Below are positions 1 to 9,928 of a DNA stretch of 64,000 nucleotides, in pieces. Each line of letters starts with the position of its first letter. Within the stretch, counting starts at the first letter, position 1. The notes below the pieces were generated by a model that saw nothing but the letters and a program-made list of their open reading frames with translations, had not been told where the DNA came from and searched no databases. A program made the position numbers and the translations under genes. This DNA comes from JBCCBV01 sp039033855 (lineage in GTDB: Bacteria > Planctomycetota > Phycisphaerae > Phycisphaerales > Phycisphaeraceae): the NCBI GenBank assembly GCA_039033855.1, contig JBCCBV010000001.1, forward strand, positions 429,641 through 493,640. Direction: 5' to 3'.

Positions 1-747
1 TGGTTCGGGGCCTGGCTCGAGCTCGACCCGCCGGGCGCCGCGACCCGCCGAGGCCTGGCGTCCGCCTCACCCGAGCTGTTCCTCGATTTGACCCGGCCGC
101 CCGCCGTTGTGTCGCGCCCCATCAAGGGCACTCGACCGAACCCGGGCGACGCCGACCCGCGCGCCGCCGCCGAGCGCCTGCGCGACAGCCCCAAAGACCG
201 CGCCGAACTCGCCATGATCGTCGACCTGGTGCGCAACGACCTCGGCCGGGTGGCGCAACCCGGGTCGGTGCGCGTGGACGAGGCCCGCCGGATCGAAGCC
301 CACCCCACCGTCTGGCAGGCCGTGGCCACCGTCTCCGCCGACCTGCGGCCCGGCCTCAACGCCGTCGACGCCCTCCGCGCCGCCTTGCCGCCCGGCTCGG
401 TCATCGGCGCCCCGAAAGTCCAGGCCATGCAACTCATCGAATCGCTCGAGCCCGCCCGCCGGGGCCCCTACTGCGGCGTTGTCGGCTGGATGCACCAAGG
501 CCGGTCCGCCTGGAGCGTCGCCATCCGCACCCTGGCCCTCGAAGTCGACCGCCACAACGCCGGCCGGATCGACCAATGGGTCGGCGGGGGCGTCGTCGCC
601 GACTCCACCCCCCAAGGCGAACTCCTCGAAACCCGCGTCAAAGCCGCCGCCATCGACCGGGCCCTGCACAGCGCCGGCGCCCAAGCCGACCCTGCCCCCG
701 CGCGCAAGCCGGCCGAGGCCCAACCGCAAACCGTGCCGCCCGCTTGA
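1..747 (+). CDS. pabB: Aminodeoxychorismate synthase component I, C-terminal part (cut by window start)
   Basis: The frame is open from base 1, so the N-terminus lies outside the window; 248 residues are visible. The protein belongs to the chorismate-binding family (PabB/TrpE/MenF), which makes aminodeoxychorismate for folate or anthranilate for tryptophan. Visible motifs are SPELFLDL, PIKGTRPN, the metal-binding block MIVDLVRNDLGRV, IGAPKVQAM and the terminal block GGGVVADSTPQGELLETRV. The Lys in PIKGT is the PabB-type residue known to attack chorismate C2; TrpE usually has Ala there, so PabB is preferred. The last 30 residues are a Pro/Ala-rich tail. The gene ends 34 bp before a tRNA-Arg gene. 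A bifunctional TrpE/PabB role cannot be excluded from half a protein. Confidence 0.85.
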   Translation, partial: WFGAWLELDPPGAATRRGLASASPELFLDLTRPPAVVSRPIKGTRPNPGDADPRAAAERLRDSPKDRAELAMIVDLVRNDLGRVAQPGSVRVDEARRIEAHPTVWQAVATVSADLRPGLNAVDALRAALPPGSVIGAPKVQAMQLIESLEPARRGPYCGVVGWMHQGRSAWSVAIRTLALEVDRHNAGRIDQWVGGGVVADSTPQGELLETRVKAAAIDRALHSAGAQADPAPARKPAEAQPQTVPPA

Positions 748-781
748 CGCGCACGCCCCGCCCGGCAACGCTGTCCGGCCC

Positions 782-855
782 GGGCGCGTAGCTCAATTGG
801 ATAGAGCAGCTGACTTCGGATCAGCAGGTTGCAAGTTCGAGTCTTGCCGCGCTCA
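782..855 (+). tRNA. tRNA-Arg (anticodon TCG)
   Basis: Full cloverleaf by eye. The 7-bp acceptor stem pairs 782-788 with 848-854 (one G-U pair) and the discriminator A is 855. The D arm starts GCTC at 791. The anticodon stem GCTGA/TCAGC encloses loop CTTCGGA, giving anticodon TCG at 816-818, and the T arm is GCAAG-TTCGAGT-CTTGC. The 3' CCA is not encoded. It reads CGA-type arginine codons. Confidence 0.95.
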
Positions 856-873
856 TGCGAACCGGAAACGGCC

Positions 874-2673
874 GTGCCGACCCCGACCGAAGACGACCCC
901 CGACCGCATGGCACGCTTCCCCCGGCCCCCCCTCCAGCCGACCCCGCCCGCAACCCGTCCCCTGCCCATCTGGCTCGGGTCCGACTGCCGCGCGTCCGCC
1001 TTGCCCCGGGCTTCGCGGTCCACCCGGTGGTGTTCCCGGCCGCCGCCGGGCTGATTATTCTCGCGATTATTGGAATTTTCGCTTTCGACGCCGACGCCGT
1101 CCAGGCCAAGGCCGTCGCGCTGCGCACGGCCATGTTCGCGCGCTTCGCCTGGCTCTACGTCGGCGCGATGACCGCCGTGCTGCTCTTCGCCGGGTGGTTG
1201 GCCGTTTCGCCCTACGGCAAGATACGGCTCGGGCGCGACGACGAAACCCCCGAGTTCGGCGCCTTCGCCTGGCTGGCCATGCTCTTTTCCGCCGGCATGG
1301 GCACCGGCCTGATGGTCTGGGGCGTCGCCGAACCCGTGGCCCACTACCTGGCGCCGCCGCCCGGCTTCGGGATGCAAGACACGCCCGCGCGACTCGCCCT
1401 GGCCGCCACCGTCTACCACTGGACGCTCCACCCCTGGGCGCTCTACGGCGTCGTCGGCCTGGCCATGGCCTTCGCCAGCTTCCGCAAAGGACTGCCGCTG
1501 GGATTCCGCGCCATGCTCCACCCCCTGCTCGGCGACCGCGTCTGGGGACGCCTGGGCGACGCCATCGACGTGCTCGCCATCCTCGCCACGCTTACCGGCG
1601 TGGCGGCCTCGCTTGGCATCGGTGCCCAGCAGGTCAACGCAGGCCTCGCCTACCTCTTCGGCATCCCCGTGAACGCCGGCGTCCAGGCCTTGCTCATCGC
1701 CATCATCACCGCCTGCGCCACCGTGTCCGTCGTGCTCGGACTGGGCAAGGGCATACGAAGGCTGAGCGAGGCCAACATCGTTCTCGCCGGTTTGCTCATG
1801 TTTGCCGTCATCCTCGCGGGCGGCGCACTCGCCTGGATCGGAAACACCCTGCAAACCACAGGCGATTACCTCGCCCTCCTGCCCGGCGCCTCGGTCCGCA
1901 TCGGCGCCGCGGGCGGCGAACAAGCCGCTTGGACCTACGGCTGGACCGTCTTCAACTGGGCCTGGTGGATCGCCTGGTCGCCGTTCGTCGGCATGTTCCT
2001 GGCCCGCATCTCCCGCGGCCGCACCCTACGCCAATACCTCGCCGGCGTCGTGCTCGTGCCCACCGCCGTCACCCTCGCCTGGTTCGCCGCGTTCGGCGCA
2101 ACCACCCTCGACCTCCACGAAGATCACCTCCAGCGCGTCGAGCAAGCCGGCCTCGAAACCGCAAGCGCCGACCTGCCCACCTTTCCCGTCACAATCGAAG
2201 ACGACCAAGGCGAGCCCACCCGTAACGCCGATGGTTCTTACGCAACCCAGACCGTGCCCCTGACCGCCGTACAGTACCGCCAAGCGGCGCCCGTCAGCGC
2301 CAACGGCCGAGAAACGGTCAGCACGCTCAACACCACCGTCTACGCCATGTTCGAACAGGCGTTCCCGACCCGCGCATTGGCCCTGATCGCCGTGGGCTTG
2401 GCCACGGTCTGTGTCGCGCTATTCTTTGTGACCTCGTCCGACTCGGCGTCGCTGATCATCGACGTGATCGCCACCGGCGGCGACCCAGACCCGCCCGTCG
2501 CCACCCGCGTGTTCTGGGCTTGTTTAGAAGGCGTCGCCGCGGCCGCCCTGCTGTACGCCGGCGGGCTCCAGGCCGTGGGCGCCGCGTCGATCACCACCGC
2601 CCTGCCCTTCACCGTGCTGCTGATCCTGGCGTGCGTCGCGCTGGTCAAGTCGCTGCGGGAAGAAAGGCAATAG
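874..2673 (+). CDS. BCCT-family betaine/choline/carnitine-type transporter
   Basis: A secondary transporter of 599 residues with about 12 membrane segments, for trimethylammonium compounds such as glycine betaine; uptake is likely sodium coupled. Family signatures are GMGTGLMVWGVAEP near residue 141, WTLHPWALYG, and WTVFNWAWWIAWSPFVGMF followed by ARISRGRTLRQ, plus FFVTSSDSAS near the end. The open frame begins inside the tRNA gene, so GTG at 874 was chosen; it is the first usable start clear of the tRNA. A loop of about 80 residues, rich in charged and Thr residues (genome about 2110-2340), separates two late helices and is longer than I expect for the family. There is no partner gene nearby. 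The exact substrate is not predictable. Confidence 0.9.
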   Translation: MPTPTEDDPRPHGTLPPAPPPADPARNPSPAHLARVRLPRVRLAPGFAVHPVVFPAAAGLIILAIIGIFAFDADAVQAKAVALRTAMFARFAWLYVGAMTAVLLFAGWLAVSPYGKIRLGRDDETPEFGAFAWLAMLFSAGMGTGLMVWGVAEPVAHYLAPPPGFGMQDTPARLALAATVYHWTLHPWALYGVVGLAMAFASFRKGLPLGFRAMLHPLLGDRVWGRLGDAIDVLAILATLTGVAASLGIGAQQVNAGLAYLFGIPVNAGVQALLIAIITACATVSVVLGLGKGIRRLSEANIVLAGLLMFAVILAGGALAWIGNTLQTTGDYLALLPGASVRIGAAGGEQAAWTYGWTVFNWAWWIAWSPFVGMFLARISRGRTLRQYLAGVVLVPTAVTLAWFAAFGATTLDLHEDHLQRVEQAGLETASADLPTFPVTIEDDQGEPTRNADGSYATQTVPLTAVQYRQAAPVSANGRETVSTLNTTVYAMFEQAFPTRALALIAVGLATVCVALFFVTSSDSASLIIDVIATGGDPDPPVATRVFWACLEGVAAAALLYAGGLQAVGAASITTALPFTVLLILACVALVKSLREERQ

Positions 2674-2778
2674 ATAAGGCCACGAGTGCATGGGCCCCGC
2701 GCTATATGGACTTGTCGACGGGAAGTACATCTGCCGACAGAGCGAACGTTTCACCCGTGACAACATGGCCCCTTGAGC

Positions 2779-2795
2779 CCCGGGCTCCGCCCGGG
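2779..2795 (+). repeat. REP-like palindrome, copy 1
   Basis: CCCGGGC-TCC-GCCCGGG forms a perfect 7-bp stem with a 3-base loop. It is preceded by AGC, as in the copy at 49600-49618. It lies about 105 bp past the transporter stop codon. Confidence 0.65.
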
Positions 2796-2841
2796 ACGCG
2801 TTCAACGGCCACCGCCGCGAAAAAGCACAGTGGTAGACACA

Positions 2842-2866
2842 CCCCCGGGCAGAGCCCGATCTAACG
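2842..2866 (-). repeat. REP-like palindrome, copy 2 (inverted)
   Basis: On the minus strand this reads GCGTTAGATCGGGCTCTGCC and then CGGGG. It matches the copy at 49593-49618 at nearly every base, including the GCGTTAG prefix outside the stem. The stem here is reduced to 5 bp (2846-2850 with 2854-2858). The opposite orientation to copy 1 makes a BIME-like pair. Confidence 0.6.
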
Positions 2867-2982
2867 CATCACCGAGAAGCGATCACAGTTGTTCAGACAG
2901 ATGCCGTAGCCTGCATCGGCGTACACCGCGGCATGCCCCGCTCCCTCACGGGCGCGGCTCGTTCCAACGCAACCGCGATACA

Positions 2983-4143
2983 TCACACCCCGACCGACGC
3001 CATTTGCGGCGCTGCGGACGTCGGCTCGGGCTCGCCGGGCACGCGCAGACGGGCGCCGTATTCGCCCGGCTCGAACAGGTGCACGCCGTCCGGCTTGACC
3101 CGCAGGCGCACGTCGACGCCCGGCTCAAGCCGTTGCGCGGTGCAGCGTGCTACGAACTTGATCCCCTCGCCCGCGTGCCCGTGGATGTCCATCTGGCTGC
3201 CCAACGGCTCGACCACATCGACCGACATCTGCACGGTCATCGCGTCGTGTTCGCCCGCGGTCGAGTCGAGTTCCAGCGTTTCGGGGCGGAGGCCGATGGT
3301 CACGTCCTGACCGACCCGGGGCGCCGCGGCTTCGGCCACCGGGCCGTCGAGCACGAAGCGCAGGCCCTGGCCCTCGAACACCCGCCGACCGGCGTCGTCG
3401 ATCAGGCGGCCCTCCAGGAAGTTCATCGGCGGCATGCCCACAAACGCCGCCACGAAGCGGTTGGCCGGGCGACCGTACACCTCCAACGGCCCCGCCGCCT
3501 GCTGGATCAACCCCTCAGACATCACCACCACGCGGTCGCCCAGCGTCATGGCCTCTTCCTGGTCGTGGGTCACGTACACGGTCGTGGTCTGCAGCCGCTG
3601 GTGCAGCGTCTTGAGCTCGGCCCGGGTCTCGACCCGCAGCTTGGCGTCGAGGTTCGACAACGGCTCGTCGAACAAGAAGCACTCGGGGTCGCGCACGATC
3701 GCCCGGCCGACCGCCACGCGCTGCCGTTGACCGCCCGAAAGCGCCTTGGGCTTGCGCTCGAGCAGGTGCGTGATGCCCAGCGACGCCGCCGCGTCCTTCA
3801 CCCGGCGGTCGATCTCCGACTTCTTGAACTTCCGCAGCTTCAGCCCAAAGCCCATGTTCTTGTACACCGTCATGTGCGGGTACAGGGCGTAGTTCTGGAA
3901 AACCATGGCGATGTCGCGGTCGCGCGGCGGCACGTCGTTCACGACCCGGTCGCCGATGCGGATCTCGCCCTCGCTGATCTCTTCGAGCCCGGCGATCATC
4001 CGCAGAGTCGTGCTCTTGCCGCAGCCCGACGGGCCCACCAGCACGACAAACTCGCCGTCGCCGATCTCGACGTTGATGCGGTCGACCGCGCGGACGTTGC
4101 CGTCGTACACCTTGGAGACCGATTCGAGCGTCACCGTGGCCAT
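2983..4143 (-). CDS. ABC transporter ATP-binding protein, MalK/UgpC type
   Basis: A 386-residue ATPase that energises sugar or glycerol-phosphate importers of the CUT1 class. Visible are Walker A GPSGCGKST near residue 37, the signature LSGGQRQRVAVGRAI, Walker B CFLFDEPLSNLDAKLR, the switch THDQEEAMTLGDR, and the regulatory OB/TOBE region with PPMNFLEGRL and VTIGLRPETLEL. ATG at 4143 was chosen because MATVTLESVSKVYDG is the family N-terminus and the 56 codons upstream look noncoding. No permease or binding-protein gene is adjacent, so this looks like a shared orphan ATPase serving importers encoded elsewhere. Its exact sugar cannot be given. Confidence 0.92.
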   Translation of the reverse strand: MATVTLESVSKVYDGNVRAVDRINVEIGDGEFVVLVGPSGCGKSTTLRMIAGLEEISEGEIRIGDRVVNDVPPRDRDIAMVFQNYALYPHMTVYKNMGFGLKLRKFKKSEIDRRVKDAAASLGITHLLERKPKALSGGQRQRVAVGRAIVRDPECFLFDEPLSNLDAKLRVETRAELKTLHQRLQTTTVYVTHDQEEAMTLGDRVVVMSEGLIQQAAGPLEVYGRPANRFVAAFVGMPPMNFLEGRLIDDAGRRVFEGQGLRFVLDGPVAEAAAPRVGQDVTIGLRPETLELDSTAGEHDAMTVQMSVDVVEPLGSQMDIHGHAGEGIKFVARCTAQRLEPGVDVRLRVKPDGVHLFEPGEYGARLRVPGEPEPTSAAPQMASVGV

Positions 4144-4375
4144 GGGCGTGCCCCGGCGGCGCCGGGCTCCGAAAACCGAGGGGAAAAGCGGGGTCGCGTC
4201 GCGAAAAATCGCCCAAACCACAACGCCACGCCAAGAAACATAGAGCCCACGAAGTATACGGCAGGATCCCGATCCGGGCGAGCGTTTACGCCGACACACC
4301 ACCCCTCGCAAAGCCCCAACACACCCTTTGGAGCCGGTTGTGGGCGCCGCCGGCCCCGGATACGCTTCGGGGCTT

Positions 4376-4449
<74 letters not shown>

Positions 4450-4535
4450 GTTCCAACGACGCTGCGCATCTCAAGCGCGAACGCTTGAACCACAAATCTT
4501 TGCTTGCCGCTGCCGGCGACCCGCCCGAGTCGTCC

Positions 4536-5600
4536 TTACTCCGGCGCCCGCACCGACGCCCGGTCCGGTTCGCGCGGCGCGGGGTCGATGCCCAACCGCA
4601 ACGGCCGGGCCGACAAGAACAACATCACCTGCGTCCGCTGACGCAGCCGGACGTCGGTCAAGATCGCTTCACCCAGGTGAGCCGGCCGATCGAACTGCGG
4701 TTGCGGTTCTTCTGCGGGCTCGGCCGGGACCGTTTCGCCGTCGACGGCGACTTCGGCCTCAATCTCCCCGGGTCCGCCCGCGTCGGTGTCTTCGACCTCG
4801 GGCTCCTCGACATCCAGCCCGAGCGCCGAGCGATCCAAACCGATCACCAGCAGCGTGTCTGGCGGGAGTTGGGCCCGCAGCGTCAACGCGTCGAACACCG
4901 TCCCGTCGAGCGCGCTCTCCAGCGGGCTGCGGGGCACCACCGTTTCGCGCCGGCGGTGGTGGTGCGGGATCACCTCGATCACCCGCCCCGCCGCAGGATC
5001 GTCGGGGCCACGCGCCGAGCGCACCAGCAGCTGCAGGTTGCCGCCGCGCACCGCTTGGGTCTCCACCCGCGCGGGGGGGACCGTCAGGTCGATGAGCACC
5101 TCGCTCGTCAGCCGGGCCGAGGGGATCAACGGCGCCGGCACCGACCCGGTCGCCACCCGAAGCTCCGACACCGAAAACACCTCGGGCATCGCATTGGTAA
5201 ACGCCACCCGATCCTCGGGGCGGAGCACGCCGATGCGGATCCCGTTCACCCGCCAAACCCCGGCGGTCAGCCCGGGCAGTAGCGAGGGGTCGATCTGACG
5301 CCAGGCCGCTTCGGTGTCGGCACCCAACGGCAGGTCCACCCGGCGGACCGTGATCAGCGACTTCGGCGCAGGGTCCAACGGCGGCGGCTCAGCGGCGGCG
5401 TCGGCCTGGATCTCGTTGATCCGGGTGTTGTCGAAGTCCGGGCCGTTGTCTTCGCACCCCGCGCTCAGGGCGAGCCCAAGCCCCAATACAAAACCGAACG
5501 TCCGTGAGCCGCAGGCCGTGCGGGCGCGTAGCCGGGCGTACAGCCGGGCGGGTTGGAAGGCGTTATGGCCGGGCATTGCATTCGGCCGGGGGCGGGTCAT
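4536..5600 (-). CDS. Putative lipoprotein of unknown function
   Basis: 354 residues, no family recognised. A hydrophobic stretch FGFVLGLGLALSAGC ends in a lipobox with Cys near residue 49, so it is probably a lipid-anchored envelope protein with an unusually long n-region. A later Met (MPGHN) would shorten it. The body has alternating hydrophobic residues (for example VLIDLTVPPARVETQ and DTLLVIGLDRS) that suggest beta strands, then an acidic Glu/Pro/Asp-rich stretch near residues 275-310. ATG 5600 overlaps the argD stop in an ATGA junction (5597-5600), so it is co-transcribed and probably translationally coupled with argD. A link to arginine metabolism is not implied by its sequence. Confidence 0.65.
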   Translation of the reverse strand: MTRPRPNAMPGHNAFQPARLYARLRARTACGSRTFGFVLGLGLALSAGCEDNGPDFDNTRINEIQADAAAEPPPLDPAPKSLITVRRVDLPLGADTEAAWRQIDPSLLPGLTAGVWRVNGIRIGVLRPEDRVAFTNAMPEVFSVSELRVATGSVPAPLIPSARLTSEVLIDLTVPPARVETQAVRGGNLQLLVRSARGPDDPAAGRVIEVIPHHHRRRETVVPRSPLESALDGTVFDALTLRAQLPPDTLLVIGLDRSALGLDVEEPEVEDTDAGGPGEIEAEVAVDGETVPAEPAEEPQPQFDRPAHLGEAILTDVRLRQRTQVMLFLSARPLRLGIDPAPREPDRASVRAPE

Positions 5601-6859
5601 GCGCAAAGCACCTCGATCAGGGTGTCCAGGCCGCGATGCAAGTCATCTTCTTCGATGGTCAAGGGCGGCGCCAACCGCAGCACGCCGCTGGCCGTGCCGT
5701 TGACCATGACGCCCTTGTCCATGGCGGTCAGCACGAACTCGCGCGCCTTGGCCCCGGCGGTGTCGGCGGGCAGGTCGAGCTCAACGCCCAGGAACAGGCC
5801 CAGCCCGCGGATGTCGCGCACCGGGGCCTTGGCCAGACCGTCGCGCAAACGATCCTTGATCTGCTCTCCCACCCGTGCCGCGCGCTCGACCAGGCCGTCG
5901 CGTTCGATCACCTCCATCAGCTTGGCCGCCACCGCCATGGTCAGGCAGTTGCCGCCGAGCGTCGTGGCGTGCTTGACCCCGCCCTGCACGCGCGGGTCGA
6001 CCAGGTCGGCCAGCCGGGGCGCGATGCAGCACGCGCCGAGCGCCAGTCCCCCGCCTACGCCCTTGCCCAGCGTCATCAGGTCCGGCTGAACCCCCCAGTG
6101 GTGATGGCCGAACCAACGGCCCGTCCGGCCGCACCCGGTCCAGACCTCGTCGGCGATGAGCAGCAGGTCGTGCTTGTCGCACATCGCGCGCAACGCCGGG
6201 AAGAACGACGGGCTGGGCACGTGGATGCCGCCTTCACCCTGCACCGGCTCGGCGAGAATCGCCACCGTCTCCGCGTCGATCTGCGCTTCGATCGAAGCCA
6301 CGTCGTCATATGTGCCGTGTGCGTAGCCCGGCGGGAGTGGCGCAAAGCCGTGGCGCACCGCAGGGTTGGCCGTAGCGCCCATAGTGCCGAACGAACGCCC
6401 GTGGAACGAGCGTTGGGTCGCGACGACCTTGTACCGGCCGTGCTCGTCTTTCGATGCGCCCGGGTTGGCCTTGCCGTAGAGCCGCGCGACCTTGATCGCC
6501 GCGTCGTTCGAGTCGGCCCCGCTGTGGCAGAAGAACGGCCGGGCGTCGAAGCCCGACGCGTCGCGCAGCCGCTCGGCCAGCTCGACCTGCGGCTCGGTGT
6601 GCAGCAAGTTGCCGACGTGCCACAAGCGGTTCGCCTGCCCGGTTACGGCCTCCACCAATTCGGGGTGGCAATGGCCCAACAACGGCGCCCCGAAACCCGC
6701 GAACAGGTCCAGGTACGCCTTGCCATCCACGCCCCAAAGGTGCGCGCCCTGGCCCCGGCCGATCGCGACCGGAAACCGCTTGTAATTCGGGGAAAGCGAC
6801 GCATCGTGCCGGTCGATCAGCGCTTGCGTGCTCGCGTCGGTGGTGGCGGACAGGCTCAT
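5597..6859 (-). CDS. argD: Acetylornithine/class III aminotransferase
   Basis: A 420-residue PLP-dependent class III aminotransferase. The usual assignment is acetylornithine aminotransferase in arginine synthesis (also succinyldiaminopimelate aminotransferase). Visible are GVDGKAYLDLFAGFG near the N-terminus, CHSGADSNDAAIKVAR (phosphate-binding region), ILAEPVQGEGGI, LLIADEVWTGCGRTG with the PLP-pairing Asp, and the Schiff-base Lys in TLGKGVGGG. KHATTLGGN follows as in ArgD. The ATG at 6859 has no clear Shine-Dalgarno. Ornithine or 4-aminobutyrate aminotransferase are close alternatives, and no other arg gene is near. Confidence 0.8.
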   Translation of the reverse strand: MSLSATTDASTQALIDRHDASLSPNYKRFPVAIGRGQGAHLWGVDGKAYLDLFAGFGAPLLGHCHPELVEAVTGQANRLWHVGNLLHTEPQVELAERLRDASGFDARPFFCHSGADSNDAAIKVARLYGKANPGASKDEHGRYKVVATQRSFHGRSFGTMGATANPAVRHGFAPLPPGYAHGTYDDVASIEAQIDAETVAILAEPVQGEGGIHVPSPSFFPALRAMCDKHDLLLIADEVWTGCGRTGRWFGHHHWGVQPDLMTLGKGVGGGLALGACCIAPRLADLVDPRVQGGVKHATTLGGNCLTMAVAAKLMEVIERDGLVERAARVGEQIKDRLRDGLAKAPVRDIRGLGLFLGVELDLPADTAGAKAREFVLTAMDKGVMVNGTASGVLRLAPPLTIEEDDLHRGLDTLIEVLCA

Positions 6860-7035
6860 GCGCGGAGTCTATCAAGACCCGCCCGCGCCCCGCCACGAAC
6901 CCGAGAGCCCCGCCAACGGACATCACCGGCGATCACTCCAACCCCAATGTGGCCGACCCCCGACCGGCGGCATGCCCGCAGGCAACGCCGTAAAACACCC
7001 CCAAAGCGGCAGCTCCGGGGGCGCGAATCGCTCGC

Positions 7036-7380
7036 TTAGAGCATGTCCTTCAGGGCCTTCATCGGCCGGACCTTGACGGTCTTGCTGGCCGGCTTGGGCT
7101 TCTGCGGCACCATTTCGCCGGTGAACGGGTTGCGCACCAGCTTGCCGCCCTTGACCGCGGGCTTCTTGACCAGGGTCATCTTGAACAGGCCGACCAGGCT
7201 GAAGGCGCCGTGCTTCTTGACGCTCTTGACCATCAGGGTGGTCAGCGAATCGAGCACCGCGACGACGTCCTTGCGGGTCAGGCCGGTGTCTTCGGCGATC
7301 GAACGATAAATCTCGCTCTTCGTCGGCGGCTTGGGGGCGGCGGCGGGGGCTTTTTTCTTGGTGACTTTCTTCTTGGCCAT
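7036..7380 (-). CDS. HU-family DNA-binding protein with basic N-terminal tail
   Basis: 114 residues. The HU/IHF fold starts near residue 20 (TKSEIYRSIAEDTGLTRKDV) and includes the beta-arm tip RNPFTGEMV, equivalent to the RNPxTGE that intercalates into DNA. In front is a tail MAKKKVTKKKAPAAAPKPP, histone-like and absent from E. coli HU, which begins directly with the helix. The C-terminus keeps basic residues (KTVKVRPMKALKDML). A good Shine-Dalgarno AAGGA sits 7 bases before the ATG. It is divergent from dnaK across 370 bp. The role is nucleoid compaction or architecture. Confidence 0.88.
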   Translation of the reverse strand: MAKKKVTKKKAPAAAPKPPTKSEIYRSIAEDTGLTRKDVVAVLDSLTTLMVKSVKKHGAFSLVGLFKMTLVKKPAVKGGKLVRNPFTGEMVPQKPKPASKTVKVRPMKALKDML

Positions 7381-7750
7381 GGCGGGGTTCCTTGAAAAGG
7401 AGGGGGAGGGGTTCGGAGCACGACCGCATCCATGCGGCCGTTGGGGACACTCATCGCGAGTTTCCTTGGAAAACCTACAGTTTTCGTGCCCCCATGGCGA
7501 ATCGCCCGGTCAGGCAAGGCGTTTTGCACACGCCGGCTTCCCGCCGAAATGACAGTCGCTGGCCACACCGCCCAACCGGTGGCAGTCGCCGAATCGCTCG
7601 GAACCGGCCCTATCGCCCTGCAAACGCCGATCCCGCGCCGCAAGACTGGCGCCGGGATTGTTTCAACGCATACCGGCCCCAAGTACACCCGCCCGTGCGG
7701 GAGTCAGCCCGGGCCATTCCTCATCAACCCACCGACGATCGGAGCACGCG
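7381..7750. other. Divergent intergenic region between HU gene and dnaK
   Basis: 370 bp that must carry both promoters. The dnaK Shine-Dalgarno GGAG is at 7741-7744. I searched for a CIRCE inverted repeat (TTAGCACTC-N9-GAGTGCTAA) and did not see one. No convincing -35/-10 pair stands out. Confidence 0.5.
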
Positions 7751-9670
<1,920 letters not shown>

Positions 9671-9708
9671 CGCAAAAAATCTGCCTCACACGATCCAAAC
9701 ACACCCCG

Positions 9709-9737
9709 CCCCCGGCCATTGTGCCGGGGGTTTTTTT
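9709..9737 (+). terminator. Rho-independent terminator of dnaK
   Basis: An 8-bp GC-rich stem (CCCCCGGC 9709-9716 with GCCGGGGG 9723-9730), a 6-base loop, then seven T (9731-9737). It lies 39 bp after the dnaK stop. Confidence 0.92.
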
Positions 9738-9889
9738 GCGCGCCGCGCCACAAACACCGGCCGGCAAGCGAAATACACGTTTTGCCTCACGAACCTCTAA
9801 CACGCAGTCTCTATTTTGATAGATGGAAAGACTCTTGCCTCGCCGGTATGGCGCGGGCCGTGCAAAGAGGGTCTGATTCACAGGATGGA

Positions 9890-9912
9890 CGTTCTGGTGT
9901 CTCGCCAGAACG
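9890..9912 (+). promoter_or_regulatory. 5'-leader hairpin ahead of the PEP-CTERM gene
   Basis: Perfect 8-bp stem CGTTCTGG/CCAGAACG with a 7-base loop. It ends 4 bases before the Shine-Dalgarno GGAGGAA (9917-9923) and 16 bases before the ATG. It could stabilise the leader, gate ribosome access, or be an operator. No T run follows, so it is not a terminator. Confidence 0.5.
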
Positions 9913-9928
9913 GCATGGAGGAAGAAAC

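Larger units (their letters stand above)
2674..2982. other. Convergent intergenic region with two copies of a short palindromic repeat
   Basis: 309 bp between the ends of a plus-strand transporter gene and a minus-strand ABC ATPase gene. No coding frame looks real. It holds two oppositely oriented copies of a CCCGGGC-type palindrome, about 50 bp apart, that also occurs near 49.6 kb. Such paired palindromes at a convergent junction could end transcription from both sides, but neither is followed by a T run. Confidence 0.6.

Noticed and set aside
7381..7750. CIRCE heat-shock element before dnaK
   Set aside because: No TTAGCACTC-N9-GAGTGCTAA or close variant was found in the region.
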